A stretch of 8,556 nt of DNA. Source: an uncultured Acidobacteriota bacterium (GTDB lineage Bacteria > Acidobacteriota > Terriglobia > UBA7540). Of this stretch, positions 1 to 6,913 are shown piece after piece. The first letter of the stretch is position 1, and each line of letters opens with the position of its first letter. The stretch is from positions 1-8,556 of the forward strand of contig CALCEB010000024.1 of the NCBI GenBank assembly GCA_937900045.1. Direction: 5' to 3'. Under the pieces are notes generated by a model. It was not told the origin of the DNA, searched no databases, and worked only from the letters and a program-made list of their open reading frames with translations. Position numbers and translations under genes: made by a program.

Positions 1-2
1 CA

Positions 3-62
3 GGCGACGCCTTTGACATCAAGATCGTGAGACTCGCCTTAAGTGAACAGCATTGGGGTTAG
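3..62 (+). CDS. possible C-terminal end of an upstream gene
   Basis: From base 3 there is an open frame encoding about 19 residues (GDAFDIKIVRLALSEQHWG) that ends in TAG at 60-62. It enters from outside the window, so it could be the tail of a plus-strand gene converging on the GntR regulator; the two stop codons would then overlap. The fragment is too short to assign a family, and an open stretch of this length occurs often by chance. Confidence 0.2.
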   Translation, partial: GDAFDIKIVRLALSEQHWG

Positions 63-904
63 GATGCCCAGAAGAGGGTTCTTCCAGAAGCGCCGGAAAA
101 GCGAATCTCGGTCACCCTCGGCGGATCCCCCCCATCCCGGCTCGAATAGCGGGCAGGGGGATCAAACTTTAGATTTTCTTTCCGGCTGACCCTCATGTGC
201 CGGATCATAGCTGACCGTGCCCGCTTTGGATCGCGCCTGTGCAGTGCGCCGAAGACATCCTGGTGCAACTCAAGAATCAAGGCCAGGTTGCTATAATTCT
301 GAGCCACCTGCGATGAATGGGCAAACAGCGCCTCTAGGACCACTGACATCATGCGGGAGAAAACATCATTTCCGCAGGCTTTCACGATCCCCAGGTGAAA
401 TTGCAAATCGTGATGGAGAAATTCCGAAGAATCCCTAAGACTTCTGCGCATTCCTTCCAGTTCAACCCGAATCCTTTCCAGGTCGTCTTTGGATGCGCGG
501 AGGCTGGTCAGTGCCGCAACGGTCGGTTCAATCGCCAAACGGGCTTCTGCCAACTCCGCCAAATCCAGGCTTTCCTGAAGATCCAATCCCCGCTCCTGGC
601 CATGAAGGAGCCTTCGAAATGAAGCGGTGAGATAGGTCCCATCACCCTGCTTGGCCCGTGTGATTCCCAAAATGCTCAAACCTTTCAGCACCTCGCGAAG
701 CGAAGGCCGGCTCACGTTGAGCATGGCCGCCAACTGCCTTTCGGAAGGCAACTGGGAGCCGATCTGCAAGTTGCCGCGTTCAATAAACAATTTGAGGCGG
801 TCAAGAATCTGCTGATTGATAGTGACTCTCTGGATGGGGCTCAGCAAATACTTGTGGCTTTCCATTTCGCTCATACTTGGCTTGGCCAATTTGCCATCTT
901 TCAT
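59..904 (-). CDS. FadR-type GntR transcriptional regulator (wHTH + FCD domain)
   Basis: A 281-residue DNA-binding repressor of the FadR subfamily, whose members usually bind carboxylic acids from sugar-acid or organic-acid catabolism. The winged helix-turn-helix covers about residues 22-92, with the diagnostic stretches LPSERQLAAMLNVSRPSLRE and GDGTYL. The FCD effector domain covers about residues 113-245; EARLAIEP and the putative metal/ligand residues D166, H170, H214 and H236 (the D-x3-H ... H ... H pattern) are all present. About 33 residues after the FCD domain show no recognisable motif. The ATG at 904 is preferred because AGGAAGAAG lies upstream and the family fold begins shortly after it; ATGs at 874 and 865 are alternatives. 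The frame stays open to 1216, but that extra part is compositionally odd and unlike the family. The gene is divergent from the receptor-hydrolase-rhamnose operon and is its likely local regulator, probably also of itself. The effector is not known; L-rhamnonate or its keto-deoxy product is an inference. Confidence 0.9.
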   Translation of the reverse strand: MKDGKLAKPSMSEMESHKYLLSPIQRVTINQQILDRLKLFIERGNLQIGSQLPSERQLAAMLNVSRPSLREVLKGLSILGITRAKQGDGTYLTASFRRLLHGQERGLDLQESLDLAELAEARLAIEPTVAALTSLRASKDDLERIRVELEGMRRSLRDSSEFLHHDLQFHLGIVKACGNDVFSRMMSVVLEALFAHSSQVAQNYSNLALILELHQDVFGALHRRDPKRARSAMIRHMRVSRKENLKFDPPARYSSRDGGDPPRVTEIRFSGASGRTLFWAS

Positions 905-1152
905 TGTGGCGTCGCTTCTTCCTGGGGAAAGAGTCACTTGTGTTCCTTCCTCTTTGCCTGACAGTGCCAAGCTAATACGAAATTCACCGCCAAGGCAAGC
1001 AAGAATTCGGGTTGAGGTTGGCAGGTTCCACCCCAGGCAAACTCTGGAATACGCGGGCAGCGATGCGCGCCCGCAGATTTCGGTAAAGGGGTGGAAATCC
1101 AAATAAACCGCGTTTTGCCAAACACGGCCCATCCGGGCTCGGGGCGGGAAGC

Positions 1153-1170
1153 CCCCGGGAGATCCCGGGG
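1153..1170. repeat. GC-rich perfect inverted repeat in regulator leader
   Basis: CCCCGGGA (1153-1160) and TCCCGGGG (1163-1170) are perfect 8-base inverted arms separated by two bases. More C and G runs flank it (CCCCC from 1152, GGGGG near 1181-1185), so larger alternative stems are possible. If the regulator transcript starts upstream of here on the minus strand, this lies in its 5' leader. It could equally be a protein-binding palindrome; nothing ties it to a known element. Confidence 0.45.
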
Positions 1171-1267
1171 TGATCCCGCAGGGGGTTCCGTATTCCATTA
1201 GCGTTGTCTTGTGCAAGAGTCATAAAAGTGAGTATAGAACTTTCTGATGCCAAGATAATTTTAGTGC

Positions 1268-1300
1268 TTGACATCATTCCAATGTTTCGATAGGTATATT
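1268..1300 (+). promoter_or_regulatory. candidate promoter of the receptor operon
   Basis: A consensus TTGACA lies at 1268-1273 and a TATATT, five of six matches to the -10 consensus, at 1295-1300. The spacing of 21 bases is longer than the usual 16-18; at 17 bases the -10 would be the weak TAGGTA (1291-1296). The TATATT overlaps the palindrome at 1300-1310 by one base, which fits repression by blocking polymerase. Transcription from here would leave an untranslated leader of about 120 bases. Confidence 0.4.
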
Positions 1301-1310
1301 GGTCAGACCA
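1300..1310. promoter_or_regulatory. FadR/PdhR-type GntR operator palindrome
   Basis: TGGTC-A-GACCA is a perfect 11-base palindrome around a central A at 1305. It matches the TGGT-NNN-ACCA core known for operators of the FadR subfamily of GntR regulators (for example the PdhR box TTGGT-NNN-ACCAA). It sits in the control region between a FadR-type gene and the operon and directly follows the TATATT of the candidate promoter. Binding of the neighbouring regulator here is inferred from family and position. Confidence 0.7.
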
Positions 1311-1417
1311 CTGGCTAATTCATGGCGAGAAGATTCTACGGGTTATCAGCTTGGCTTGCGGGCGCGGGGGGTAGAAATCAGATTGGCCGGTGTTCCACGT
1401 TTCATCCACTCTAGAAC

Positions 1418-1424
1418 GAGGAGG
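1418..1424 (+). promoter_or_regulatory. ribosome binding site deciding the receptor start
   Basis: GAGGAGG lies six bases before the ATG at 1431. The reading frame continues upstream to a TTG at 1299, but only the ATG at 1431 has a strong Shine-Dalgarno sequence and is followed directly by a signal peptide. Confidence 0.8.
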
Positions 1425-1430
1425 CCCGAA

Positions 1431-4400
1431 ATGGTTCGGAACCGGACGTTAGCGCTCTTGGCAGCAGCACTCTGTTTTCTCGAACTCCTGGTAAGCCGCC
1501 CCGCCTATTCGCAGATGATTACCGGCGATATTCTGGGGACCGTGCACGATACGTCGGGAGCGGTGGTTCCTGCCGCGAAGGTCGTATTGACGCAGGTTGG
1601 AACGGGCGTGACGCTCACCAGCACGACGGACCAAAACGGAAATTACATTTTTCCGACATTGAAACCCTCCCGTTACAACCTTACTGCTTCGAAAGAGGGT
1701 TTTGAAACGGTTACGATCTCCGATATTGAGCTTCTGGTTGGCCAACGGCCCCGCGTTGACGTCACGCTGAGGGTTGGAACGGTGGCGCAGACCGTAACCG
1801 TTAATGCCGGTGGCGTCCAACTGCTTGAGACTCAAACGTCGTCAGCCGGGCAGGTGATCCAGCAGCGCGCCATCGTGAATTTGCCCCTCAATGGCAGGGA
1901 TTTCATGCAATTAACCGTTCTGGCGCCGGCGGTTTCACCCATTCTTGCCGGGAATTCACCCGCCTCGTTTTGGACGGGCCTGGGCAGCGGTAACGCCAGT
2001 GTCAGCGTTGCGGGAATGCGGGAATCCGATGTCAGCTATCTTGTTGATGGGATTGAGACGCGGAACGCGCGCTTTGGGAGCGCAGACCTCCATCCCTCCA
2101 TCGATGCCCTGCAGGAATTCAAGATGCAAACGGATGGGTTTTCGGCCGAATACGGGCGGTCCTCAGCGGTGGTAAACTCCACACTGAAGGCCGGGGCCAA
2201 CAGCTTCCACGGCGACGCCTATGAATTTATCCGCAACAGCGCCCTGGACGCCAACGATTTCTTTTTTAATGCCCAACGTTTGCCCATCCCTCCCTATGCG
2301 CAGAACGACTTCGGAGCCACTTTGGGTGGTCCGATTGTCAAGGACAAGACCTTCTTCTTTCTCTCCTACGAAGGGTTCCGCTCGCGGCTGGGCGAGACGG
2401 GCGAGGCGCTGGTCCCGAGCGCAGGCCAATGGGCAGGCGACTTGGCGGATAATTCCACCGGAACGGGGATCTTCCCAACCAATTCAGCCTTCTGCCAAAG
2501 CAACCCAGGATCCAGCCGCTGCCTGAACGTGATCAATCCCACCACGGGCCAGCCCTTTCCTGGAAATGTGATTCCTACTTCCATGCTTGATCCTCGCGCC
2601 CAGAAATGGCACCAGTTCACGCCCTCGGCAAACATTCCGAGCGCCGTAAACTCAGCGACCCTTCCTCTCTTCAATTACGCAGCTTCTCCAAAAATCCGGA
2701 ATGACTTTAATAACGCCAACATCCGGATTGACCAGTCGATTAGCTCCAAAGATCAGCTTTACGGAAGTTACACCTTTGATGATGTTCCACACATTATTCC
2801 GTCCGTGATGCCCGTGCAAGGTACAAGCTATCCGCAGCGAAGCCAGGTGGCTTCCCTCACCGAAACGCATATTTTTTCTCCCGAGATCGTCAATGAGGCT
2901 CGTTTTGGATATAACCGGGGCAAAACTTTTCTGGTGTCGCAAGGGGCTCTGGGGCCGAATTATGCGACGAGTGTCTTTGGCCTTACCAATACGTCTACCA
3001 ATCCATTTGATTTTGGAGTTCCCGATGCCAATATTTCAGGATTTAGCACCATCGGGTCATTTGCCGAATCGATTGGCTCCATCGACCAGGACTTCCAGTT
3101 TGTTGATAACCTGAGCATTATTCATGGCAATCAAAGCTTGAAAACGGGGATCAACGTGATCCGTGAACGGTTTTTCCAAATCACCGATTTCGGTGGTATT
3201 CCGAGCTTCAACTTCACGGGCCAATTCACGGGATCTGGGCTGGCTGATATGCTGCTCGGCATCCCCTTCACCGCCTTAACGTCAGTGGGCAATTCGGCGC
3301 AGGAGCTGCGGACCACTTTCACTGCTCCCTACCTCCAGGACGACTGGCGTGTCCGTCCCAATTTGACGCTGAACCTCGGTGTTCGCTATGAATACGCGAA
3401 TCCTCCCTGGGACAAGTACAACCGCACCGAGTGGTTCAACCCCGCCATCGGCCAGATTCAATACTCTGATCTTCACCAAGTCCGGAATGGCATCGTCAAA
3501 CCAGACTATGACAATTTGGCTCCTCGCTTGGGTTTTGCTTACTCGCCCGGCTTTTCACGGAACACGGTGATTCGCGCCGCAGGTGGCGTCTTTTATTCCA
3601 CGGACAATTGGAACGAACTGCAGTTTATGGTCATAGCGCCGCGATACTTTTCAAGCCAGTCACTGACCTCGAATCCCACCACGCCGACGCTTTCGCTCGA
3701 AAACCTCTTCCCCACTCCGGGCACGGCTCCCGCCAGTTCATTCCCGTTCTCCCTGGACAACATGAATCAGACTCCCTACGTTATTGAATGGAACCTGGAC
3801 GCGCAACACACCTTTGGGAGCAACTGGCTCACCGACCTGGGGTATGTCGGGAATCGCGGCGACCAACTTCCGCAGCGCCAGAACCTTGATGCCGCCAGTT
3901 TTGATCCCACGGGAACCGTTCCCATTCAACAAAGGCTGCCGTTTCCGCAACTGGCCGGGATTCTGTGGGGATACAACGGTGGATGGTCCAGCTACAACGC
4001 GCTGACGGCGCGGGTGGAGAAACGAACCTCAGCAGGGTTATACCTGTTAGGCTCCTACACCTATAGCAAATGCCTCGACATTGGCAACACGGACGATTTC
4101 TCAATGACCTCTCGCCTCTTCAACATTTATGATAAAGGGAATTGTGACTACAACGCGCCGCAGCGCGCCGTGTTCAGCTATACCTACGAACTGCCAGTTG
4201 GGAGCGGAAAGCGTTTCCTGTCCGGCGCCAGTGGATTCGCAAATAAGCTGGTGAGCGGGTGGCAGCTCACGGGCATCACCACGTTTCAGTCCGGCCAGTA
4301 CATGACTCTGGGGTTGCCCGTGGATTGGATGAATATCGGTCCTTTCAGCTCCAGCATTCCAAACAAGATCGGCCCGGCCTATCCGGCCCAGCGGACGGTC

Positions 4401-4724
4401 AACAACTGGCTTAATATTAATTCCTTCACCTTCCCGGGATGCCCTTCGTATGTTCCATGCACTCCGGGAGTCCATTTGGAGGGCAATTCGGGTCGAAACC
4501 AGATCGAAGAGCCCGGAATTAACAATTGGGATTTGGGCTTGCTGAAGGAGACCCGCCTGAGCGAAAGATTTTCGACGGAATTCCGGGCGGAGTTCTTCAA
4601 CGCCTGGAATCACGCCCAGTTCGGCGCTCCGAACGGAAACTTGATACCGCAGCAGTTTGGAAGAATCAGCAGTATGTTGATTCCACCGCGTGAAGTTCAG
4701 TTTGCCCTGAAGCTCTTCTATTAG
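1431..4724 (+). CDS. Oar-like TonB-dependent receptor with CarboxypepD_reg domain
   Basis: An outer-membrane beta-barrel importer of 1,097 residues, thought to take up large or scarce ligands, here probably a glycan fragment, using TonB energy. Residues 1-28 form a signal peptide with a hydrophobic core (LALLAAALCFLELL), cleaved near AYS-Q. Residues about 29-120 are a carboxypeptidase-regulatory-like beta-sandwich (ITGDILGTVHDTSGAVVPAA ... DQNGNYIF). A plug domain follows at about 125-260, with LPLNGRDFMQLTVLAP, YLVDGIETR and FSAEYGRSSAVVNSTLKAGA. The rest is barrel, ending in an outer-membrane type C-terminal strand with a terminal aromatic (FALKLFY). Length and order are typical of the acidobacterial Oar-like family; no clear TonB box is visible. 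It opens the operon, 87 bases before the glycoside hydrolase start, and has no SusD-like partner. The substrate cannot be read from the sequence; rhamnose-containing oligosaccharide is inferred from the neighbours. Confidence 0.93.
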   Translation: MVRNRTLALLAAALCFLELLVSRPAYSQMITGDILGTVHDTSGAVVPAAKVVLTQVGTGVTLTSTTDQNGNYIFPTLKPSRYNLTASKEGFETVTISDIELLVGQRPRVDVTLRVGTVAQTVTVNAGGVQLLETQTSSAGQVIQQRAIVNLPLNGRDFMQLTVLAPAVSPILAGNSPASFWTGLGSGNASVSVAGMRESDVSYLVDGIETRNARFGSADLHPSIDALQEFKMQTDGFSAEYGRSSAVVNSTLKAGANSFHGDAYEFIRNSALDANDFFFNAQRLPIPPYAQNDFGATLGGPIVKDKTFFFLSYEGFRSRLGETGEALVPSAGQWAGDLADNSTGTGIFPTNSAFCQSNPGSSRCLNVINPTTGQPFPGNVIPTSMLDPRAQKWHQFTPSANIPSAVNSATLPLFNYAASPKIRNDFNNANIRIDQSISSKDQLYGSYTFDDVPHIIPSVMPVQGTSYPQRSQVASLTETHIFSPEIVNEARFGYNRGKTFLVSQGALGPNYATSVFGLTNTSTNPFDFGVPDANISGFSTIGSFAESIGSIDQDFQFVDNLSIIHGNQSLKTGINVIRERFFQITDFGGIPSFNFTGQFTGSGLADMLLGIPFTALTSVGNSAQELRTTFTAPYLQDDWRVRPNLTLNLGVRYEYANPPWDKYNRTEWFNPAIGQIQYSDLHQVRNGIVKPDYDNLAPRLGFAYSPGFSRNTVIRAAGGVFYSTDNWNELQFMVIAPRYFSSQSLTSNPTTPTLSLENLFPTPGTAPASSFPFSLDNMNQTPYVIEWNLDAQHTFGSNWLTDLGYVGNRGDQLPQRQNLDAASFDPTGTVPIQQRLPFPQLAGILWGYNGGWSSYNALTARVEKRTSAGLYLLGSYTYSKCLDIGNTDDFSMTSRLFNIYDKGNCDYNAPQRAVFSYTYELPVGSGKRFLSGASGFANKLVSGWQLTGITTFQSGQYMTLGLPVDWMNIGPFSSSIPNKIGPAYPAQRTVNNWLNINSFTFPGCPSYVPCTPGVHLEGNSGRNQIEEPGINNWDLGLLKETRLSERFSTEFRAEFFNAWNHAQFGAPNGNLIPQQFGRISSMLIPPREVQFALKLFY

Positions 4725-4811
4725 GAGCGCCGCGGAGGCCATCGGACCGGGTTGTCGTTTTGCCCATCAATCCGCAGCCTTGATTCCGATTGAGCTCGAA
4801 AAGGGAGCATG

Positions 4812-6386
4812 ATGAGAGGCATTTCCAGATTTCCGGCAAAACTTGATGTACTCAAAATGCAAAGGGCAATTCTTCGAGGTTTCGCCAGGCTGATTTTGGT
4901 GTTAGGCCTTGTCGCCTGCAAACCAGCGCCGCCACCGCATTCCGCCAAGAAATCTCCTTCTCCCAATGTCTCTCAGGTCACGGTCCTCTGGAATAAGGTG
5001 GTTGGCATTTCAAAGACAACTCCAACGCTTCAAGTGGTCGTGAATCCGCCTCTACGCCGGGGTTCGGCCATACATGACAAAGTCTTCCAGGATTTGAGGG
5101 ATCTGGGCGCCGGCGAAGTCCGCTATGTCCCCTGGCTGCCTTATCCCAAGCTCGCCGTGGCGGAACTGGACCCACCCCAGGACGGCAAGACCTCCTGGGA
5201 TTTCTCCTTGATTGATCCCATGACCGAAGACTTCATGAATGCCACGAGCGGGCATTCGGTGATCTTGAATTTCAGCACCATCCCGCAGTGGATGTTCAAG
5301 ACCCCGAAGCCCGTTCCCTACCCCTCGGACCCGGACCAAGTCACCTGGAATTACGAGCAGGGGAAGGAGTTTCGGGATCCGAGCCTGAAGGAAGTGGCGG
5401 ATTATTACGGCCGGCTGGTGAGCTGGTACACGCAAGGGGGATTTACGGATGAATATGGCAAACGCCATGAGTCCGGCCACCACTACAAAATCAATTATTG
5501 GGAAGTGTTGAATGAGGTCGATTTTGAGCACAGGATGACACCACAAACTTACACTAAAGTCTACGATGCAATAGCCGACTCAATCCATAAAGTCGACGCA
5601 AGGATTAAGTTTGTTGGGATGGCATTGGCCGAGCCATCCAAAAATCCTGAATTTTTTGAATATTTTCTTAATCCTCGAAACCACAAACCGGGAATTCCGC
5701 TCCAAATGATCTCGTACCACTTTTATGCCAGTCCCACTCCGGGCCAGACTCCCGGAGATTGGCAATATACTTTCTTCGATCAAGCGGACCACTTTCTGGA
5801 CGTGGTGCGTTATATCCAAGCCATTCGCGAGCGTCTCTCGCCGAAAACCCTCACCGATATTGATGAACTCGGATCGATTCTCCCCAATGATAATCGAACA
5901 GACTTCAAGCCGGGATCGATTCCCAATTCCTATTGGAACCTGTGCGCAGCGATGTATGCTTATGTCTATGCTCATCTGGCCCAGCAAGCAATTGACTTTG
6001 CCGGAGAATCTCAACTGGTCGGATACCCTACGCAGTTTCCTAGCGTCTCCATGGTGGACTGGAATTCCGGGCAGCCCAACGCCCGCTTTTGGGTGCTGAA
6101 GTTGCTGCATGACAACTTTGGTCCGGGTGATAAATTGGTAGAAACGCACATTAATGCCCCGGCTGTTTTCGTGCAAGGCTTCGTGACCTCCACGGGCCAG
6201 CGGAAATTACTACTGATCAACAAGCGCGACCGGACTTTCCAGATCAGCTTGCCGGGTGGCGAGGGAGGCGTGCTTGAAACCGTGGACCAGAAAACAGCCT
6301 TTCAGCCTGCATCGTCACAGCGCCTGAATGGAAACACCCTCGCTCTGCGGGGATTTGGCGTTGAAGTGTTGACTATGAAAGAATGA
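4812..6386 (+). CDS. secreted clan GH-A glycoside hydrolase lipoprotein, GH39-like
   Basis: A retaining glycoside hydrolase with a (beta/alpha)8 barrel, predicted to be a lipoprotein. Counting from the ATG at 4809, the hydrophobic stretch AILRGFARLILVLGLVAC ends in a lipobox with Cys37, and a Pro/Ser-rich linker (about 38-56) follows. The catalytic barrel covers about 60-440: YWEVLNEVD gives N235-E236 as the clan GH-A acid/base pair, SYHFYAS follows a core strand, and DIDELG gives E353 as candidate nucleophile. A short beta domain closes the protein (about 450-525). Motif order best resembles GH39 (beta-xylosidase, PslG and related enzymes), but the family is not certain and the substrate is unknown. 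AAGGGAG at 4801-4807 favours the ATGs at 4812 or 4809; an ATG at 4857 would give a more standard short signal peptide but lacks a ribosome site. It sits between the receptor and rhaM, which suggests it releases or trims a rhamnose-containing glycan. Confidence 0.8.
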   Translation: MRGISRFPAKLDVLKMQRAILRGFARLILVLGLVACKPAPPPHSAKKSPSPNVSQVTVLWNKVVGISKTTPTLQVVVNPPLRRGSAIHDKVFQDLRDLGAGEVRYVPWLPYPKLAVAELDPPQDGKTSWDFSLIDPMTEDFMNATSGHSVILNFSTIPQWMFKTPKPVPYPSDPDQVTWNYEQGKEFRDPSLKEVADYYGRLVSWYTQGGFTDEYGKRHESGHHYKINYWEVLNEVDFEHRMTPQTYTKVYDAIADSIHKVDARIKFVGMALAEPSKNPEFFEYFLNPRNHKPGIPLQMISYHFYASPTPGQTPGDWQYTFFDQADHFLDVVRYIQAIRERLSPKTLTDIDELGSILPNDNRTDFKPGSIPNSYWNLCAAMYAYVYAHLAQQAIDFAGESQLVGYPTQFPSVSMVDWNSGQPNARFWVLKLLHDNFGPGDKLVETHINAPAVFVQGFVTSTGQRKLLLINKRDRTFQISLPGGEGGVLETVDQKTAFQPASSQRLNGNTLALRGFGVEVLTMKE

Positions 6387-6387
6387 A

Positions 6388-6467
6388 AAAGGCTTCCGGA
6401 AGGGCGGCTCGCCTGAGTTTTCCAAACGGAGAGGTGGCTGGTCCGGACGTGACATTGGGAAGCCTTT
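6388..6467 (+). repeat. 10-bp inverted repeat spanning the gap before rhaM
   Basis: AAAGGCTTCC (6388-6397), just after the hydrolase stop, is perfectly complementary to GGAAGCCTTT (6458-6467), eight bases before the rhaM ribosome site. The 60-base loop contains smaller palindromes: CTTCCGGAAG at 6393-6402, GGCG-GCT-CGCC at 6403-6413 and GTCCGGAC at 6441-6448. In RNA this could fold into a branched structure between the two genes, serving as a stability or attenuation element. There is no U-run long enough for a standard terminator. Confidence 0.45.
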
Positions 6468-6474
6468 ATAGGAA

Positions 6475-6485
6475 GGGGAGGAGAG
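6475..6485 (+). promoter_or_regulatory. strong ribosome binding site of rhaM
   Basis: GGGGAGGAGAG contains GGAGG at 6477-6481, eight bases before the ATG at 6490. This is a near-ideal Shine-Dalgarno sequence and fixes the rhaM start. Confidence 0.8.
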
Positions 6486-6489
6486 TGCA

Positions 6490-6759
6490 ATGCAGCGGGT
6501 GGCCTTCCGCTTGAGAATAAAAAACGACGCCGTCGAGGAATATGAAGAATCTCACCGGCATGTTTGGCCAGAGTTGCTAGCCAAGTTGCGGGAAGTCGGG
6601 ATTTCCGACTATTCGATTTTCCGCCGGAGACAGGACCTGTTTTTGGTGATGAAGGTGGAGGATTTTGACCGGGCCTGGAATGAACTCGACCAGGATTCGG
6701 TGAATCAACGCTGGCAAAAAGAAATGTCCCGGCTGTTCGAGCCCGTGCCGGGCCTATAA
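6490..6759 (+). CDS. rhaM: L-rhamnose mutarotase, truncated by an in-frame TAA
   Basis: A cytoplasmic enzyme of the RhaM family (a dimeric ferredoxin-like fold), which interconverts alpha- and beta-L-rhamnopyranose so that downstream enzymes receive the right anomer. The N-terminal signature is intact: Y18 and H22, which match the catalytic Tyr and His of E. coli RhaM, lie in EEYEESHRHVWPEL, and the later QRWQKEM block is also present. The product ends at residue 89 after FEPVPGL, whereas E. coli RhaM has 104 residues. The missing part is still encoded in the same frame just after the TAA (separate entry), so this is either a recently broken gene, a sequence error, or a gene read through its stop. 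The N-terminal half keeps all catalytic positions I can recognise, so partial activity is possible. It has a strong ribosome site and lies between the hydrolase and the rhamnonate dehydratase. Confidence 0.88.
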   Translation: MQRVAFRLRIKNDAVEEYEESHRHVWPELLAKLREVGISDYSIFRRRQDLFLVMKVEDFDRAWNELDQDSVNQRWQKEMSRLFEPVPGL

Positions 6760-6807
6760 CCAGGCGAAAGGTTTGCAATGATGAAGGAAGTCTTCTACCT
6801 GGAATAG
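6757..6807 (+). other. in-frame stop followed by conserved RhaM C-terminal tail
   Basis: After the TAA at 6757-6759 the same frame continues PGERFAMMKEVFYLE to a TAG at 6805-6807. The ending EVFYL is the conserved end of the mutarotase family (E. coli RhaM ends QEVFYLP). With any amino acid at the TAA the protein would be 105 residues. TAA is one C-to-T change from CAA, so a glutamine there is a reasonable guess. An ATG at 6778 preceded by GAAAGG at 6766-6771 could in principle restart translation and make a nine-residue peptide. Confidence 0.8.
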
Positions 6808-6913
6808 ATATTCCTTAAGCTGTTCATCCAAAGAGTCTTAGCGAGCCTATGTGAAAACAGCGAAATGGGCAGAATGAATTACCCCGTTGGGTCAACAAGA
6901 GACGCTAGGGTTT
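6808..6913 (+). other. gap between rhaM tail and dehydratase
   Basis: About 100 bases without a gene. I see no convincing promoter, terminator or operator palindrome, so the dehydratase is most simply transcribed with the upstream genes. AGGG three bases before the ATG at 6914 is a poor ribosome site. Confidence 0.4.

Larger units (their letters stand above)
905..1430. other. divergent intergenic control region
   Basis: This is about 530 bases between the regulator start (904) and the receptor start (1431), with no convincing gene. The half near the regulator is GC-rich and holds inverted repeats, notably CCCCGGGA-GA-TCCCGGGG at 1153-1170 and GCGGGC/GCCCGC at 1053-1058 and 1069-1074. The half near the receptor is AT-richer and carries the promoter-like and operator sequences listed separately. 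On the minus strand, TATACT (1236-1231) and TAAAAT (1263-1258) resemble -10 boxes for the regulator, but neither has a good -35, so that promoter is not fixed. Confidence 0.6.

Noticed and set aside
905..1216. N-terminal extension of the GntR frame up to an ATG at 1216
   Set aside because: The 104 extra residues are Gly/Pro/Arg-rich with no domain, the family fold starts just after 904, and an AGGAAGAAG ribosome site lies before 904.
1299..1430. Upstream TTG start (1299) for the TonB-dependent receptor
   Set aside because: It would put 44 charged residues before the signal peptide and start inside the operator, whereas the ATG at 1431 has GAGGAGG six bases before it.
4101..4742. 213-residue minus-strand open frame inside the receptor gene
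   Set aside because: It is antisense to a clearly coding barrel region and shows no recognisable domain.
5580..6176. 198-residue minus-strand open frame inside the hydrolase gene
   Set aside because: It is antisense to the catalytic barrel with the conserved E353 motif, and has no domain or start signal of its own.
6436..6452. Second GntR operator before rhaM (GTCCGGAC with TGG before it)
   Set aside because: The palindrome has an even-length centre and its outer bases do not match TGGTCNGACCA; better explained as part of the local RNA structure.
6887..6913. TTG start (6887) for the dehydratase
   Set aside because: There is no ribosome site before it, and homologues begin near the MRITDVKAHPV that follows the ATG at 6914.
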